A stretch of DNA of 22,489 nucleotides from IMG/VR virus record IMGVR_UViG_3300030104_001871, positions 1 through 22,489 of that record; one strand, given 5' to 3'. Below are positions 14,669-22,461 of the stretch, piece by piece; the first letter of the stretch is position 1, and the number at the start of each line of letters is the position of its first letter. The translations under genes and the position numbers were made by a program. A model generated the notes under the pieces. That model was not told where the DNA came from, did no database searches, and saw only the letters and a list, made by a program, of their open reading frames with translations. The DNA is from a virus.

Positions 14669-15091
14669 TTATCTTTTTACTCTCACTCTGTACAATTGCT
14701 CTATTACAAATATAGCAGATTGTCCTTGATGAGTTTTTTGAATTATGTTATCGTCTGAATCTATAAAAAAGATACTATCTACTTTTATAGTGTTATATGT
14801 CCCTGATACATGATCTAATGCTGTTCTTACAAATTCTGCTAAAGATGTAGCTGAAGAATAATCATCATGCAAAATAGTTACTAATACTTGATATACATCT
14901 ACAGGAGATACTTGTCCTTTTACATCTGTAGTATCAGTATTAGTTACTTCATATACTATAGAAGGAGTTACCACTTCAGAATCTTGAGCCTTGTTTGGAT
15001 CAGGGAAGAATACAGGCTTTATATTAGTAGTTACACCACTAACATTACCATTATTAGATAATATATTATATATAACTTTACCTACTAGCAT
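14669..15091 (-). CDS. Tail terminator / completion protein (DUF3168-like)
   Basis: A 140-residue protein of the DUF3168/tail-completion type. The helix MLVGKVIYNILSNN is followed by a strand with TTNIKPVFFPDPNKAQDSEVVTPSIVYEV, then the variable middle and SLAEFVRTALDHVSGTYNTIKV. Proteins of this kind close the tail tube on the head side. It overlaps the gp10-like gene by 14 bp and lies 4 bp before the small gene preceding the tail tube. Confidence 0.8.
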   Translation of the reverse strand: MLVGKVIYNILSNNGNVSGVTTNIKPVFFPDPNKAQDSEVVTPSIVYEVTNTDTTDVKGQVSPVDVYQVLVTILHDDYSSATSLAEFVRTALDHVSGTYNTIKVDSIFFIDSDDNIIQKTHQGQSAIFVIEQLYRVRVKR

Positions 15092-15656
15092 AAGTACTCT
15101 GAACAGTATTAAATTTATCTTTTAACATTTTCTCCATTGTACTCAATGCAGTTCTCCCTCCTGAAGCTACAGCTCTTCTTATTGGCTGTCCTCCTAATTG
15201 CCATGATTGATTTAGCTTAGTTCCTTGTTCTAAGAATCTAACATACCATCCATCAAATTTAGGATTTTTATTATTCCTCTTAGTTAGAGGTCCTACAGTA
15301 ACATCATTATATCTCCTGTTTAATCTAGATTGAAAAACTTTAACCGATTTCTTAGCAGTTCCTACAGGCTGATAAGTACTTAATACTCCATATCCTTTAG
15401 GAGCTTTATACTTACCTGATACTTTAGGAGTACTATATCTCCCTGTTACTCCTAATGGAGATTTTCTTTTAGGTATTCTCTTCTTAATCTCCTTCTGTAT
15501 AATCTTACCTCCAGCTTTAGCTAAATTAGTTCTAAACCTCTTATATTTAGGTTTTTCCATTACTGCTGAAATCTCTCTAAGCATCTTATCAATGTTTAAT
15601 ACTTGATTTTTATCTACTTTAAGAGTAAACTGATCTTTACCAAAGTTAGCACTCAT
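15078..15656 (-). CDS. HK97 gp10-like head-tail joining protein
   Basis: A 192-residue, very basic protein of the HK97 gp10 family. An N-terminal helix (VLNIDKMLREISAVMEKPKYKRFRTNLAKAGGKIIQKEIKKRIP) is followed by VTVGP, then KFDGWYVRFLEQGTK, the family's conserved WYxxFxExGT signature, and a final helix. It works with the head-closure and tail terminator proteins at the neck. It overlaps the next gene by 14 bp and its start shares one base with the stop of the preceding gene. Confidence 0.88.
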   Translation of the reverse strand: MSANFGKDQFTLKVDKNQVLNIDKMLREISAVMEKPKYKRFRTNLAKAGGKIIQKEIKKRIPKRKSPLGVTGRYSTPKVSGKYKAPKGYGVLSTYQPVGTAKKSVKVFQSRLNRRYNDVTVGPLTKRNNKNPKFDGWYVRFLEQGTKLNQSWQLGGQPIRRAVASGGRTALSTMEKMLKDKFNTVQSTYASR

Positions 15657-16024
15657 TATACTCTACCTTTTGAATATATCTCTATAAATTCTCTATTTCT
15701 AAATCCTACAGGCTTTACTTCAGTAATAAAAAAATAAAAGAAAGTAGTATCCGTAGGATCTTTAATTTTTAATCTATATAGATAAGGATTAGCTAATAAA
15801 TCTTTATAATCAATATAATTACCTGTTACTTTTATCTTAGTTATATTTTGTTCAACTTGATTTCCTATATCAGAAGATCCTGATAGATATTCTATCTTGC
15901 TCCATAATGTACTATGAGCAGTCCATGAATTAGTAGATTCTCCATAATCATTAGCATTACTCTTAGCTGCAAACTCTAAGTAAACTAAATCAGAAAAATC
16001 ACCTATATTAATTTCATTAGACAT
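15656..16024 (-). CDS. Head-closure / head-tail adaptor protein
   Basis: A 122-residue protein of the SPP1 gp16/HK97 head-tail joining type: a beta-rich core with LVYLEFAAKSNANDYGESTNSWTAHSTLWSKIEYLSG, then ITKIKVTGNY and a strand-turn-strand end (FYFFITEVKPVGFRNREFIEIYSKGRV). The W-ckI and RNREfIEI elements are usual for the family. It sits between the connector gene (shared base at the stop/start) and gp10-like gene, the standard neck order. Confidence 0.82.
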   Translation of the reverse strand: MSNEINIGDFSDLVYLEFAAKSNANDYGESTNSWTAHSTLWSKIEYLSGSSDIGNQVEQNITKIKVTGNYIDYKDLLANPYLYRLKIKDPTDTTFFYFFITEVKPVGFRNREFIEIYSKGRV

Positions 16025-16668
16025 TATATAGTAGCTAATTTATATGGATTTAATAAATACTCTGCTAGAGTAGGCATAGTGTGAACTCTGTTTACTCTGT
16101 TAGTGTAAAGCTCTCCAATAATTAAAAACATTGCTTGTTTTATTGCATATGGAATACTAGCATCCCATCCTGCATTAAATGTAATTTTAACTGCATCCAT
16201 TCTAGGATAAGTATCAGGATAATTATAATTATCTGCTGGTAATATATAAGCAGGAAAAATAGATTGTTCTAACATATCATCATCATTATCAGATACAAGA
16301 TAATTAGATGAGTTTAATGTTTGTAAATTATTAGAACTATCATGATATTTTATATCAATAACATTATTAACCATACCTCTATTAATATCTATTCTATTTA
16401 GAAAATATGGAAGCTGCAATACAAATTGAGTTTTTATTAAAATAATCCCTGTATAATTCTGCACCATTTCAGTAGCTACATTTATTAAATTTGTTAAATA
16501 AGTAGTTTCTCCTGAATCTACAACAGTAATTCTAAGATGCTCTCTTACCTCTGCTACTGTTAAAGCAACAGCATCAGCATTTCCATCTTGAAAATATCTC
16601 CCTAATTGATATGGAGTACCTGCATTATATGGCACTCCTAAAGCATATGATACATAATTATATCCCAT
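16024..16668 (-). CDS. Head-tail connector protein (gp6-like)
   Basis: A 214-residue adaptor. Its core is the helical segment LTVAEVREHLRITVVDSGETTYLTNLINVATEMVQNYTG, shown as the well-known gp6-like pattern (LxxxKxHLRI-D---D-xL), followed by a beta-rich middle and a C-terminal PYAIKQAMFLIIGELYTNR helix that also fits the family. About 30 extra residues precede the core. It would form a ring under the portal. A strong hairpin lies only 14 bp upstream of its start, so its expression may be lower than that of the capsid gene. Confidence 0.88.
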   Translation of the reverse strand: MGYNYVSYALGVPYNAGTPYQLGRYFQDGNADAVALTVAEVREHLRITVVDSGETTYLTNLINVATEMVQNYTGIILIKTQFVLQLPYFLNRIDINRGMVNNVIDIKYHDSSNNLQTLNSSNYLVSDNDDDMLEQSIFPAYILPADNYNYPDTYPRMDAVKITFNAGWDASIPYAIKQAMFLIIGELYTNRVNRVHTMPTLAEYLLNPYKLATI

Positions 16669-16681
16669 TGAACAAAATATA

Positions 16682-16709
16682 AAAGAGAAGGAGTTTCCTC
16701 CCCCTCTTT
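16682..16709 (-). terminator. Strong hairpin between capsid and connector genes
   Basis: The transcript can form a 12-bp stem, 10 Watson-Crick and 2 G-U pairs, closed by a GAAA tetraloop: AAAGAGGGGGAG with CTCCTTCTCTTT. A U-rich stretch UAUAUUUUG follows. It is 15 bp after the capsid stop and 14 bp before the connector start. It could act as a partial terminator or as a 3' stabiliser, giving more capsid message than downstream message. Confidence 0.75.
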
Positions 16710-16724
16710 ATTAATAATCAGTTA

Positions 16725-17948
16725 TTATGATGTAACTTTGTTAGCTATAGAAGCTGGAGTAGTAGCAACTCCATCAAACATAGAGTTAGCAACAATTCTT
16801 CCAAGCCCTGCACCAGCTAAACTGTATGGATCGAATAACAAATCTAAAGATCCAAATACTCCCACATGGAATCGGCTGAAATCTGCGAACAAAATTTGAT
16901 CTGCTGCAGATCCACCATTACCAACATTAGAAGATACATAGTAGTTATATCCATTACAAGTTTTAGCAATAGGATCAACTAAAGGAGATACTGAAGATAC
17001 AGCAGCTAGTCCTTTAGCAGTAGCTAATGCATCAGCATTAAATAAAAATCCTAATCTAGCAATAGCTGGATTAACTCCTGCACCAATTAAATTACCTTCC
17101 ATAGTGTAAGCAATAGCAGCAGTTAATGCATCACCTGTAATATCAGTAGCATCTGCAAAAATAGATTCAGGAGCGCCTGAACCTTGATCAGATGCAGCTA
17201 ACAATGCTGATTCTAAAGATGCTATTTGAGATGCTGCCATGTTTCGTCTAAATGCTGCTTCAGCTCCTGTATTCTGAGTAAGTAACTCAGATGTCATATT
17301 TACAACAGAAATTAATTTCTTAGGATCTAAAGTAACTGAAGTTAAATCACCTTTAGCTTCTACCTCTGTAACATCAGATGTAGATTCTGCTTTCCATACA
17401 GAACGCACATTCTGTACTATTGGCATCTTTCTATCAGCAGTCAATCCTGTATAAATATTTGCGCCTGCCTCACGAAGCACAGAATTTGCAAATAACTGAT
17501 CTGTATAAGATCCAATTTCTACAGGAGGAACTGCTACTGCATTAGCATCAGCTCTCTGCTGTAATACTCCCATAGGAATACCAACTCCACGAATTAAACG
17601 ATTTGGCTCATTTAAACGAGCTTCAGCATCCATTTCCTTAACTAACCCTTCCATACGACCTGTATAAGCAGCTTTAACTGCATCAGTAAATCGATACTGA
17701 GTTTGTTCTTTTGGAGCTTTAGGAGTTAAATCTACTCCTGATGTAGCTGCCAAAGATGATTGAATGCTTTCTAGCTTTTCAGCTCTTTCAATGTTTTTAT
17801 TTAACTCATCAACTTTCTCAGTCATTGAATCAAAATCTACATTTTCATCAGCAGATAATTCACGATTTTCTGTTTCTGCTAATTTTACTAGAGTATCTAG
17901 TTTTTCCATTACTGAAGATCTCTCTTCTTTTAGTTTTAAACTGTTCAT
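16725..17948 (-). CDS. Major capsid protein, HK97 fold
   Basis: A 407-residue HK97-type capsid protein. Residues 1-70 are a charged coiled coil (MNSLKLKEERSSVMEKLDTL onward), the scaffold-like delta domain expected to be removed by the prohead protease. The shell domain starts at about 110, with GAPES-like, MEGNLIGAGVNPAIARLGFLFNADALATAKG and a C-terminal FADFSRFHVGVFGSLDLLFDPYS segment, all familiar from the Phage_capsid family. Its start overlaps the protease gene end by 4 bp and a strong hairpin follows its stop, which suits a highly expressed gene. Confidence 0.95.
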   Translation of the reverse strand: MNSLKLKEERSSVMEKLDTLVKLAETENRELSADENVDFDSMTEKVDELNKNIERAEKLESIQSSLAATSGVDLTPKAPKEQTQYRFTDAVKAAYTGRMEGLVKEMDAEARLNEPNRLIRGVGIPMGVLQQRADANAVAVPPVEIGSYTDQLFANSVLREAGANIYTGLTADRKMPIVQNVRSVWKAESTSDVTEVEAKGDLTSVTLDPKKLISVVNMTSELLTQNTGAEAAFRRNMAASQIASLESALLAASDQGSGAPESIFADATDITGDALTAAIAYTMEGNLIGAGVNPAIARLGFLFNADALATAKGLAAVSSVSPLVDPIAKTCNGYNYYVSSNVGNGGSAADQILFADFSRFHVGVFGSLDLLFDPYSLAGAGLGRIVANSMFDGVATTPASIANKVTS

Positions 17949-18556
17949 TTGTTTTTCTTTTTTAATAATCTAAGTTTCAACTTTTGATAATAACTCTTAG
18001 GAGTTACCTCTTTTACTTCCTCTTTTTTATCTGTTAAGGATTCAGCTTGTTCTAGGGATCTAGCACTAACTGATGCTGATGCATATGCTGGAGTAGTTAC
18101 AGGAGAAACATCATAAAGAGTATCAATAGAACTAATAGTTCTAATAACCTCCCCATCTCTTTTCTCCCACGTATCTCCTCCTTTAGCAATTGTAAAAGCA
18201 AATGAAGAAGAGTTAATATCTCCTCTCTGAATGCTTTCATATAAATCCCTTGCATATGACTGATTCCCTAATTGCAATCTATATTTAAGACCTCTCTCAT
18301 CTACTTCTAATTGTAGAGTTTGAGGAGATCGTCCTAATACATAATCATTACTATGATTAATCAATGCAACTGTATTAGACATATCTGTATTCTCAAAAGC
18401 ACTCCTATCTATATATTCATAGAAGCCTCCAAGATTTTTAGATTTGCTATCAAATACTGATGCATAGCCTTCAATGAACATATCACCATTATCATCCTGA
18501 CGAACTTCAAATGATGATATATCTATGTTTCTTGTTTCTAAATTATTATTCTTCAT
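17945..18556 (-). CDS. Prohead protease (HK97 family)
   Basis: A 203-residue prohead serine protease. IEGYASVFD (28-36) is the family's opening signature. The catalytic residues are likely H68 in ALINHS and S118 in INSSSFAF, with SARDL-like helix and an SSIDTLYDVSPVTTPAYASASVSAR segment (residues 141-165) before a Lys-rich tail. It should cleave the capsid delta domain and itself during head maturation. The overlap with portal is 11 bp and with capsid 4 bp, the classic portal-protease-capsid cluster. Confidence 0.93.
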   Translation of the reverse strand: MKNNNLETRNIDISSFEVRQDDNGDMFIEGYASVFDSKSKNLGGFYEYIDRSAFENTDMSNTVALINHSNDYVLGRSPQTLQLEVDERGLKYRLQLGNQSYARDLYESIQRGDINSSSFAFTIAKGGDTWEKRDGEVIRTISSIDTLYDVSPVTTPAYASASVSARSLEQAESLTDKKEEVKEVTPKSYYQKLKLRLLKKKNK

Positions 18557-19739
18557 CTATATCTTCTTTAGTAGCATCAGACATATTTAGAGGAGTAAGA
18601 AACTCATCCAAGCCTTCAACTTTATTCATGTTCTCTAATGTTCTTATCTCATTAGCAGATAGCCAACCCCATTGCCTTGCTATACTGTAAGCATTATATC
18701 TACTCTCTATATCTCCTCTGAGTATACCTGAAGCATTAAACTCAAAGAATAGATTCTCCTTCTCATCATCTCTAAGTAGTTTTTTGTTTAGCTCCTGTTC
18801 TATGTTTACTAAATAAGGAAGTAAACAATTTCTATAGAACATAATGCTCTGCTCTTCAACATTAGCTCTACTAGATGAATCTTTCATAATACCAATTTGA
18901 GAAGGAGGAACTGCAAATATAGATGCTATCTCTTCTCTAGTAAACTCCATTTGTCTAATTAAATCAGAATCAGCAGGAGTAAGATTCATTCTGTGGTATT
19001 CTATTCCATTAGGAAGTACTGCTGTGGTGTGAGCATTCCCTATTCCTGAATACTTTTGATTCCAGCTATATCTTAACTGCTCAATAGTTTCAGGCTTTAA
19101 TGGAGAAGGAGATTTTAAATATCCTGATATATTACCTCCATTAGAGAAATAGTTAGAAGCATATTCTCTAGATTTTACTCCTAGCCCTAAAGTAGATGCA
19201 TACATCTGCAAAGGAGAATAACCATAACATCCATCGAATGATAAGCCTGATATATGTAGGACATCAAAACTATTTAATGGCTGATCTACTCCCTGAACTT
19301 CATAGAAGATACTCTCTTCATATTTAATAACTCTAACATTAGAAGATTCTAATGGCATCAGTTCAACAGGAATACCTTGATTATTTCTAATTATAACAGA
19401 ATAAGCATTACCCTCTAGCAACAAATTAATCATCTGTTGTACTCTCCAAGTATAAGATGTATTAATAGAGTTAGGAGTACTATGAAGTAATTTATATAAT
19501 ATATGAGATCTCTCTAATGTTTTATCTCCATCTTCTTCTCTTCTGTATAATGATAATGGAAGAGATGCTACTGCTGTAGAGATAGCTCTAACGCATCCTG
19601 TTACAGCAGCAATGCTCATAGCTTGTTCCTTAGAAGAAACTACTTCTGAATTATTATTAGAGAAAAAGGTAGTATTATTCCATAATCTTTCTTCTTTTTT
19701 AGGAGAGAATACTCCTTTGATTCTATCTAGTAATCCCAC
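18546..19739 (-). CDS. Portal protein (HK97-like)
   Basis: A 397-residue portal protein. Key segments are AAVTGCVRAISTAVASLPLSLYRR (45-68), a TPNSINTSYTWRVQQM region, FDVLHISGLSFDGCYGYSPL (159-178), and IFAVPPSQIGIMKDSS (275-290), which are all typical of the family. Translation must start with GTG at 19739: an in-frame TAG stands three codons upstream and the next ATG is 41 codons in, inside the conserved region. The C-terminus is acidic. It forms the dodecameric ring through which DNA is packaged. It is the first gene after the plus-strand island. Confidence 0.94.
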   Translation of the reverse strand: MGLLDRIKGVFSPKKEERLWNNTTFFSNNNSEVVSSKEQAMSIAAVTGCVRAISTAVASLPLSLYRREEDGDKTLERSHILYKLLHSTPNSINTSYTWRVQQMINLLLEGNAYSVIIRNNQGIPVELMPLESSNVRVIKYEESIFYEVQGVDQPLNSFDVLHISGLSFDGCYGYSPLQMYASTLGLGVKSREYASNYFSNGGNISGYLKSPSPLKPETIEQLRYSWNQKYSGIGNAHTTAVLPNGIEYHRMNLTPADSDLIRQMEFTREEIASIFAVPPSQIGIMKDSSSRANVEEQSIMFYRNCLLPYLVNIEQELNKKLLRDDEKENLFFEFNASGILRGDIESRYNAYSIARQWGWLSANEIRTLENMNKVEGLDEFLTPLNMSDATKEDIDEE

Positions 19740-19749
19740 ACTTAACTAG

Positions 19750-19761
19750 GTATAATTATAC
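19750..19761. repeat. 12-bp palindrome upstream of the portal gene
   Basis: GTATAATTATAC is a perfect 12-bp inverted repeat 10 bp upstream of the portal start codon, inside a 130-bp gene-free spacer between divergently oriented genes. It may bind a regulator or be a chance feature of AT-rich DNA. No Bacteroidetes promoter consensus with a correctly spaced TTG was found on either strand of this spacer. Confidence 0.35.
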
Positions 19762-19868
19762 AATTATGCAATATATGTATATATTTTAAAAAAAGATTGA
19801 AATAATTTTGGTAGTTATCAAAGAATGTTTATCTTAGCACTATAATTAAAAAAAAAACCCTAGAAATT

Positions 19869-20081
19869 ATGACTGCAACAAAATTATTAACCGATTTAAA
19901 AAAGAAATTATTAATTATTATTGAAGATGATAAATTAAATAATAGAAAAAGACAATGTCAATTTTTACTTGATGTTTTTTGTATTCAACCAATACCATCA
20001 CAAGAATTTATTACTAATACAAAAGAATTAGTAGATAGTATTATTAAAAAAGATAATATTGATATTTCTTCTTTAAAATAA
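19869..20081 (+). CDS. Plus-strand small protein 1 (moron-like)
   Basis: A 70-residue protein, rich in Lys, Leu, Ile and Asp and mostly helical (TKLLTDLKKKLLIIIEDDKL), then QCQFLLDVFCIQPIPSQEF and a C-terminal helix. No family is recognised. It is the first of two genes that run against all others in the window, between large terminase and portal. The leader includes a long A-run and AACCCTA 6 bp before the ATG, a motif that is repeated before the second gene. A hairpin follows the stop. Its composition is even more A-rich in codons than neighbouring genes, which supports separate acquisition. Confidence 0.65.
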   Translation: MTATKLLTDLKKKLLIIIEDDKLNNRKRQCQFLLDVFCIQPIPSQEFITNTKELVDSIIKKDNIDISSLK

Positions 20082-20086
20082 TTAAT

Positions 20087-20103
20087 GGGAGCTTAATGCT
20101 CCC
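20087..20103 (+). terminator. Hairpin between the two plus-strand genes
   Basis: GGGAGC and GCTCCC pair across a 5-nt loop (TTAAT), starting 5 bp after the stop of the first small gene. It is followed by TTAACCC, not by a T-run, so it is a weak intrinsic terminator at best. A processing or stability element between the two genes is an alternative. Confidence 0.5.
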
Positions 20104-20123
20104 TTAACCCTAAATAAATTATT

Positions 20124-20300
20124 ATGAACGCAGATGAAAAACTAAAAGCAATGATTATTCTTTACAAAGGATTAAGTAAAGATAATCAAGATTTACTGAG
20201 AAGCTTTGTTAGTACATATCAAAAGCAATTAGATAAGTTAGAAGAAGAGAAGAATGTTCTCAAAGATCAACTTATTAAACTAAGAAACTCCTCATATTAG
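20124..20300 (+). CDS. Plus-strand small protein 2, coiled-coil (moron-like)
   Basis: A 58-residue protein beginning MNADEKLKAMIILYKGLSKD. Its second half is a clear heptad-type helix (STYQKQLDKLEEEKNVLKDQLIKLRN), so it is probably a dimeric coiled coil. It starts 42 bp after the first plus-strand gene, with a similar leader (AACCCTAAATAAATTATT before ATG). The stop codon lies within the loop and stem of the following terminator. No family is recognised. Coiled-coil proteins of this size are often regulators or partners of larger proteins, but no role can be stated. Confidence 0.7.
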   Translation: MNADEKLKAMIILYKGLSKDNQDLLRSFVSTYQKQLDKLEEEKNVLKDQLIKLRNSSY

Positions 20301-20314
20301 AGGAGTTTTTTTTT
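20285..20314 (+). terminator. Intrinsic terminator of the plus-strand island
   Basis: AAACTCCTC (20285-20293) and GAGGAGTTT (20300-20308) form a perfect 9-bp stem with a 6-nt loop, followed by further T residues to give nine T in a row (20306-20314). This is a strong Rho-independent terminator. The end of the second small gene overlaps the stem. On the opposite strand the same stem is followed by CTTAGTTT, so it might also slow transcription coming from the terminase gene. Confidence 0.9.
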
Positions 20315-20423
20315 ACTCAAATATTAAACCTATATATAAGATTCCTAGAAAGAATCTAACTTCATTGTCATCCATTGTTATACCAAAGCATAACCCTTTA
20401 ATCATTGCGAACTCTACTGTCAT
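20313..20423 (-). CDS. 36-residue hydrophobic ORF coupled to large terminase
   Basis: A short ORF (MTVEFAMIKGLCFGITMDDNEVRFFLGILYIGLIFE) whose parts are a hydrophobic N-terminal piece, a short acidic turn and a second hydrophobic helix that could span or lie on the membrane. Its ATG overlaps the terminase TGA as TGATG, a common coupling arrangement, and it fills the space to the terminator exactly. No family is recognised, and a chance ORF is possible. Confidence 0.4.
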   Translation of the reverse strand: MTVEFAMIKGLCFGITMDDNEVRFFLGILYIGLIFE

Positions 20424-21955
20424 CATATAAATACTATTTCTGTTTCTAAATCATCTGATTTTCTGTCATCAAGATATTCCACCATTGCATTACACAAAGC
20501 TACTATCCCATCTATTTTCTCTGATGATTTCCTTCTGCTCCATCTCTTATTATCATTCTCATCAAACAATATTACTGCATTATCTACATTCCATGTTAAA
20601 ATAGGATTACCTCCATGCTGTAAAGTTTTTGCCTTAATCTGATTCTCCATCTCTACAATAGCTGGTGTCCATGTATAACTTCCTTGAGCTACTTCTGAAC
20701 AATCTATTCCATGTTCATTAAACAAAGATAAGATTAATTCTGTAGCATACTTTCTATCATACCCTATTCTAATAATATTATACATATCATTAATCTCTAG
20801 GATTCTTTTCTTTATTAATCCATAATCTATAACATTCCCTTCTGTAGCTTCTATAAATTTATTTCTTTCCCAAACATCATAATTAACTCCCTTCTTCATG
20901 GATCTACCCTTAATACTTTCTTCAGGAATCCAAAAGAATGGAATGATATAATTTTTCCCATCTACATCAGGGAAGTATAAAACTAATGAAGATAAATCAT
21001 GAGATTTAGATAAATCTAATCCAGCATAACAATCAGCTCCCAATAACATATCCTTATCAAATGTATCTCCACACATAGCCCATTCTCCTGCTTTAAGCCA
21101 TCTCTCAGATGATGATACCCATATATTCAAATGATATTTTAAAAATGAATTTAATGTAGATCCTATGTTCTTAGCTTTTCTAGATTGCTCCTCTAGATAT
21201 GTTTCCTGTACTGATATTCCATAATTAGGATTAGCCTTCTTCCAAGTATCAGAATCAAATGGATCATCATCTTTAGATGCAGAGTATATCTTTCCATAGA
21301 ATGATACATCTTGAATTACTCCATTGTTTACTTTATTAGTATAATCATGAACTTCATAACAGATAGATGTTGTATCATATCCAGCAGTAGAGATACTAAA
21401 GAATATCGGATTCTTATGAGTACCTTGTGAAGTTCTTAGAACATCATATAATTCTCTGTTAGGTTGAGCTAGTAATTCATCCATAAATACAGCAGTACAT
21501 GATAACCCTAAACTTCTAGGAGCATCAGCAGAAACTACCTGATAGTTAGTATTAGTTTTTAAATTTATAATAGAGTTTCGCATTACCTTTGTCTGCTGCA
21601 TAAGAACAGAAGAGTTTAGGCATATCTGTTTAGCTGCATTAAATATAATAGATGCCTGAGATCTATCTGCTGCTGCCGATATAACTTGTCCTCCAATTGT
21701 ATCAGGATCGAAAAGATGCCATAATGCTAAACATGACATTAAAGCTGATTTTCCATTCTTTCTAGGAATCTCTAGATATATCTCTTTCTTTATTCTGTTT
21801 CCTTCATCATCTACATTAGAATAGATAGGATGTATAATATCTTCCTTCTGCCATTGTTCTAGAATAAATGGATCTCCAGCTTTAGGTCCTGCAACATGAG
21901 TACAAATTCTCTCTATAAAATTTATTACTCTATTTCCTTTCTTCTTATCAATCAT
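20423..21955 (-). CDS. terL: Terminase large subunit
   Basis: A 510-residue packaging motor of the Terminase_1 (HK97/P27-associated) family. The ATPase has a Walker A-like PRKNGKSA (64-71), a Walker B with TAVFMDELL (D159, E160) and an SIST-AGYD coupling motif (188-194). The C-terminal RNase H-like nuclease has D314 in YAGLDLSKSHDLSS and D482 in KIDGIVALCNAM, as expected for metal binding. It cuts and pumps concatemeric DNA into the prohead through the portal. Its start overlaps the end of the small subunit gene by 8 bp. The length is usual for the family. Confidence 0.95.
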   Translation of the reverse strand: MIDKKKGNRVINFIERICTHVAGPKAGDPFILEQWQKEDIIHPIYSNVDDEGNRIKKEIYLEIPRKNGKSALMSCLALWHLFDPDTIGGQVISAAADRSQASIIFNAAKQICLNSSVLMQQTKVMRNSIINLKTNTNYQVVSADAPRSLGLSCTAVFMDELLAQPNRELYDVLRTSQGTHKNPIFFSISTAGYDTTSICYEVHDYTNKVNNGVIQDVSFYGKIYSASKDDDPFDSDTWKKANPNYGISVQETYLEEQSRKAKNIGSTLNSFLKYHLNIWVSSSERWLKAGEWAMCGDTFDKDMLLGADCYAGLDLSKSHDLSSLVLYFPDVDGKNYIIPFFWIPEESIKGRSMKKGVNYDVWERNKFIEATEGNVIDYGLIKKRILEINDMYNIIRIGYDRKYATELILSLFNEHGIDCSEVAQGSYTWTPAIVEMENQIKAKTLQHGGNPILTWNVDNAVILFDENDNKRWSRRKSSEKIDGIVALCNAMVEYLDDRKSDDLETEIVFI

Positions 21956-22406
21956 TTAATAATTCATCTAATGTAATTACTTTATCTTCTACTGCATTTA
22001 ATTTAGCTCTAGCTGAAGGAGTTAATCCAAATTCAGATAACATCTTTTTTACCCTTAACCATGATTCACTCATTATCCTAGCTTTAGGATGCATCTTCCA
22101 CAAAATCTCTCCAGCTTGATTAGTTACTGAATATACATCTCCATGTTTATCTATGTAATCTTTAGCCTTCCTGTAATCATCATATGCTTCTGCCAAAAGA
22201 ACTAAAGCTGTATCATCTACATCATTAATTAGATTCATCTTATGCAATTTTGATGCAGTAGCTAGATAGTAACTTTTAGCTTGATCACTTATATAATCAG
22301 GTAGTACAGGCATAGATGAAGGAAGCTCTAACTTATTCCCATCCCTATCAAATCTAAATGTTCCTTCCTGTTTTTTTAATGCTGTTGGTTTTTTTAATCT
22401 TCCCAT
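21948..22406 (-). CDS. terS: Terminase small subunit (P27 family)
   Basis: A 152-residue protein of the P27 small terminase family. It begins GRLKKPTALKKQEGTFRFDRDG, followed by PSSMPVLPDYISDQAKSYY, the helical LINDVDDTALVLLAEAYDDYRKAKDYI and a SESWLRVKKMLSEFGLTPSARAKL ending, which is the diagnostic C-terminal motif. It recognises the packaging site and regulates the large subunit. Its ATG comes 2 bp after the stop of a mini-ORF. With the HNH gene at the other end of the window this makes the usual HNH-terS-terL cluster if the ends are joined. Confidence 0.93.
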   Translation of the reverse strand: MGRLKKPTALKKQEGTFRFDRDGNKLELPSSMPVLPDYISDQAKSYYLATASKLHKMNLINDVDDTALVLLAEAYDDYRKAKDYIDKHGDVYSVTNQAGEILWKMHPKARIMSESWLRVKKMLSEFGLTPSARAKLNAVEDKVITLDELLND

Positions 22407-22407
22407 A

Positions 22408-22461
22408 TTATTTTAATAATTGCTCAGAGAATTTCCTGAATGCCTCTTCCCAAAAAAACAT
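22408..22461 (-). CDS. 17-codon mini-ORF before terS
   Basis: MFFWEEAFRKFSEQLLK ends one base before the terS start codon. It is amphipathic and looks like a helix. It may serve as a leader for translational coupling of terS, be an independent micro-protein, or be a chance ORF. The run of seven T after its ATG makes its start frame sensitive to sequencing error. The rest of 22462-22489 shows nothing else. Confidence 0.3.
   Translation of the reverse strand: MFFWEEAFRKFSEQLLK

Noticed and set aside
14706-14713. TATATTTG on the minus strand inside the tail terminator gene
   Set aside because: It matches the -7 consensus but lacks a spaced TTG and lies within coding sequence; several similar matches (for example near 7951, 11912, 15640, 18923 and 20493) fail in the same way.
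17756-17973. Two overlapping plus-strand ORFs at the capsid/protease border
   Set aside because: Both are antisense to the delta domain of the capsid gene and are Ser/Phe/Leu-rich shadows.
19803-19810. TAATTTTG as -7 element for the plus-strand island
   Set aside because: The hexamer-like element fits TAnnTTTG, but there is no TTG at the correct distance upstream (the nearest is 3 bp away), so a promoter here is unproven.
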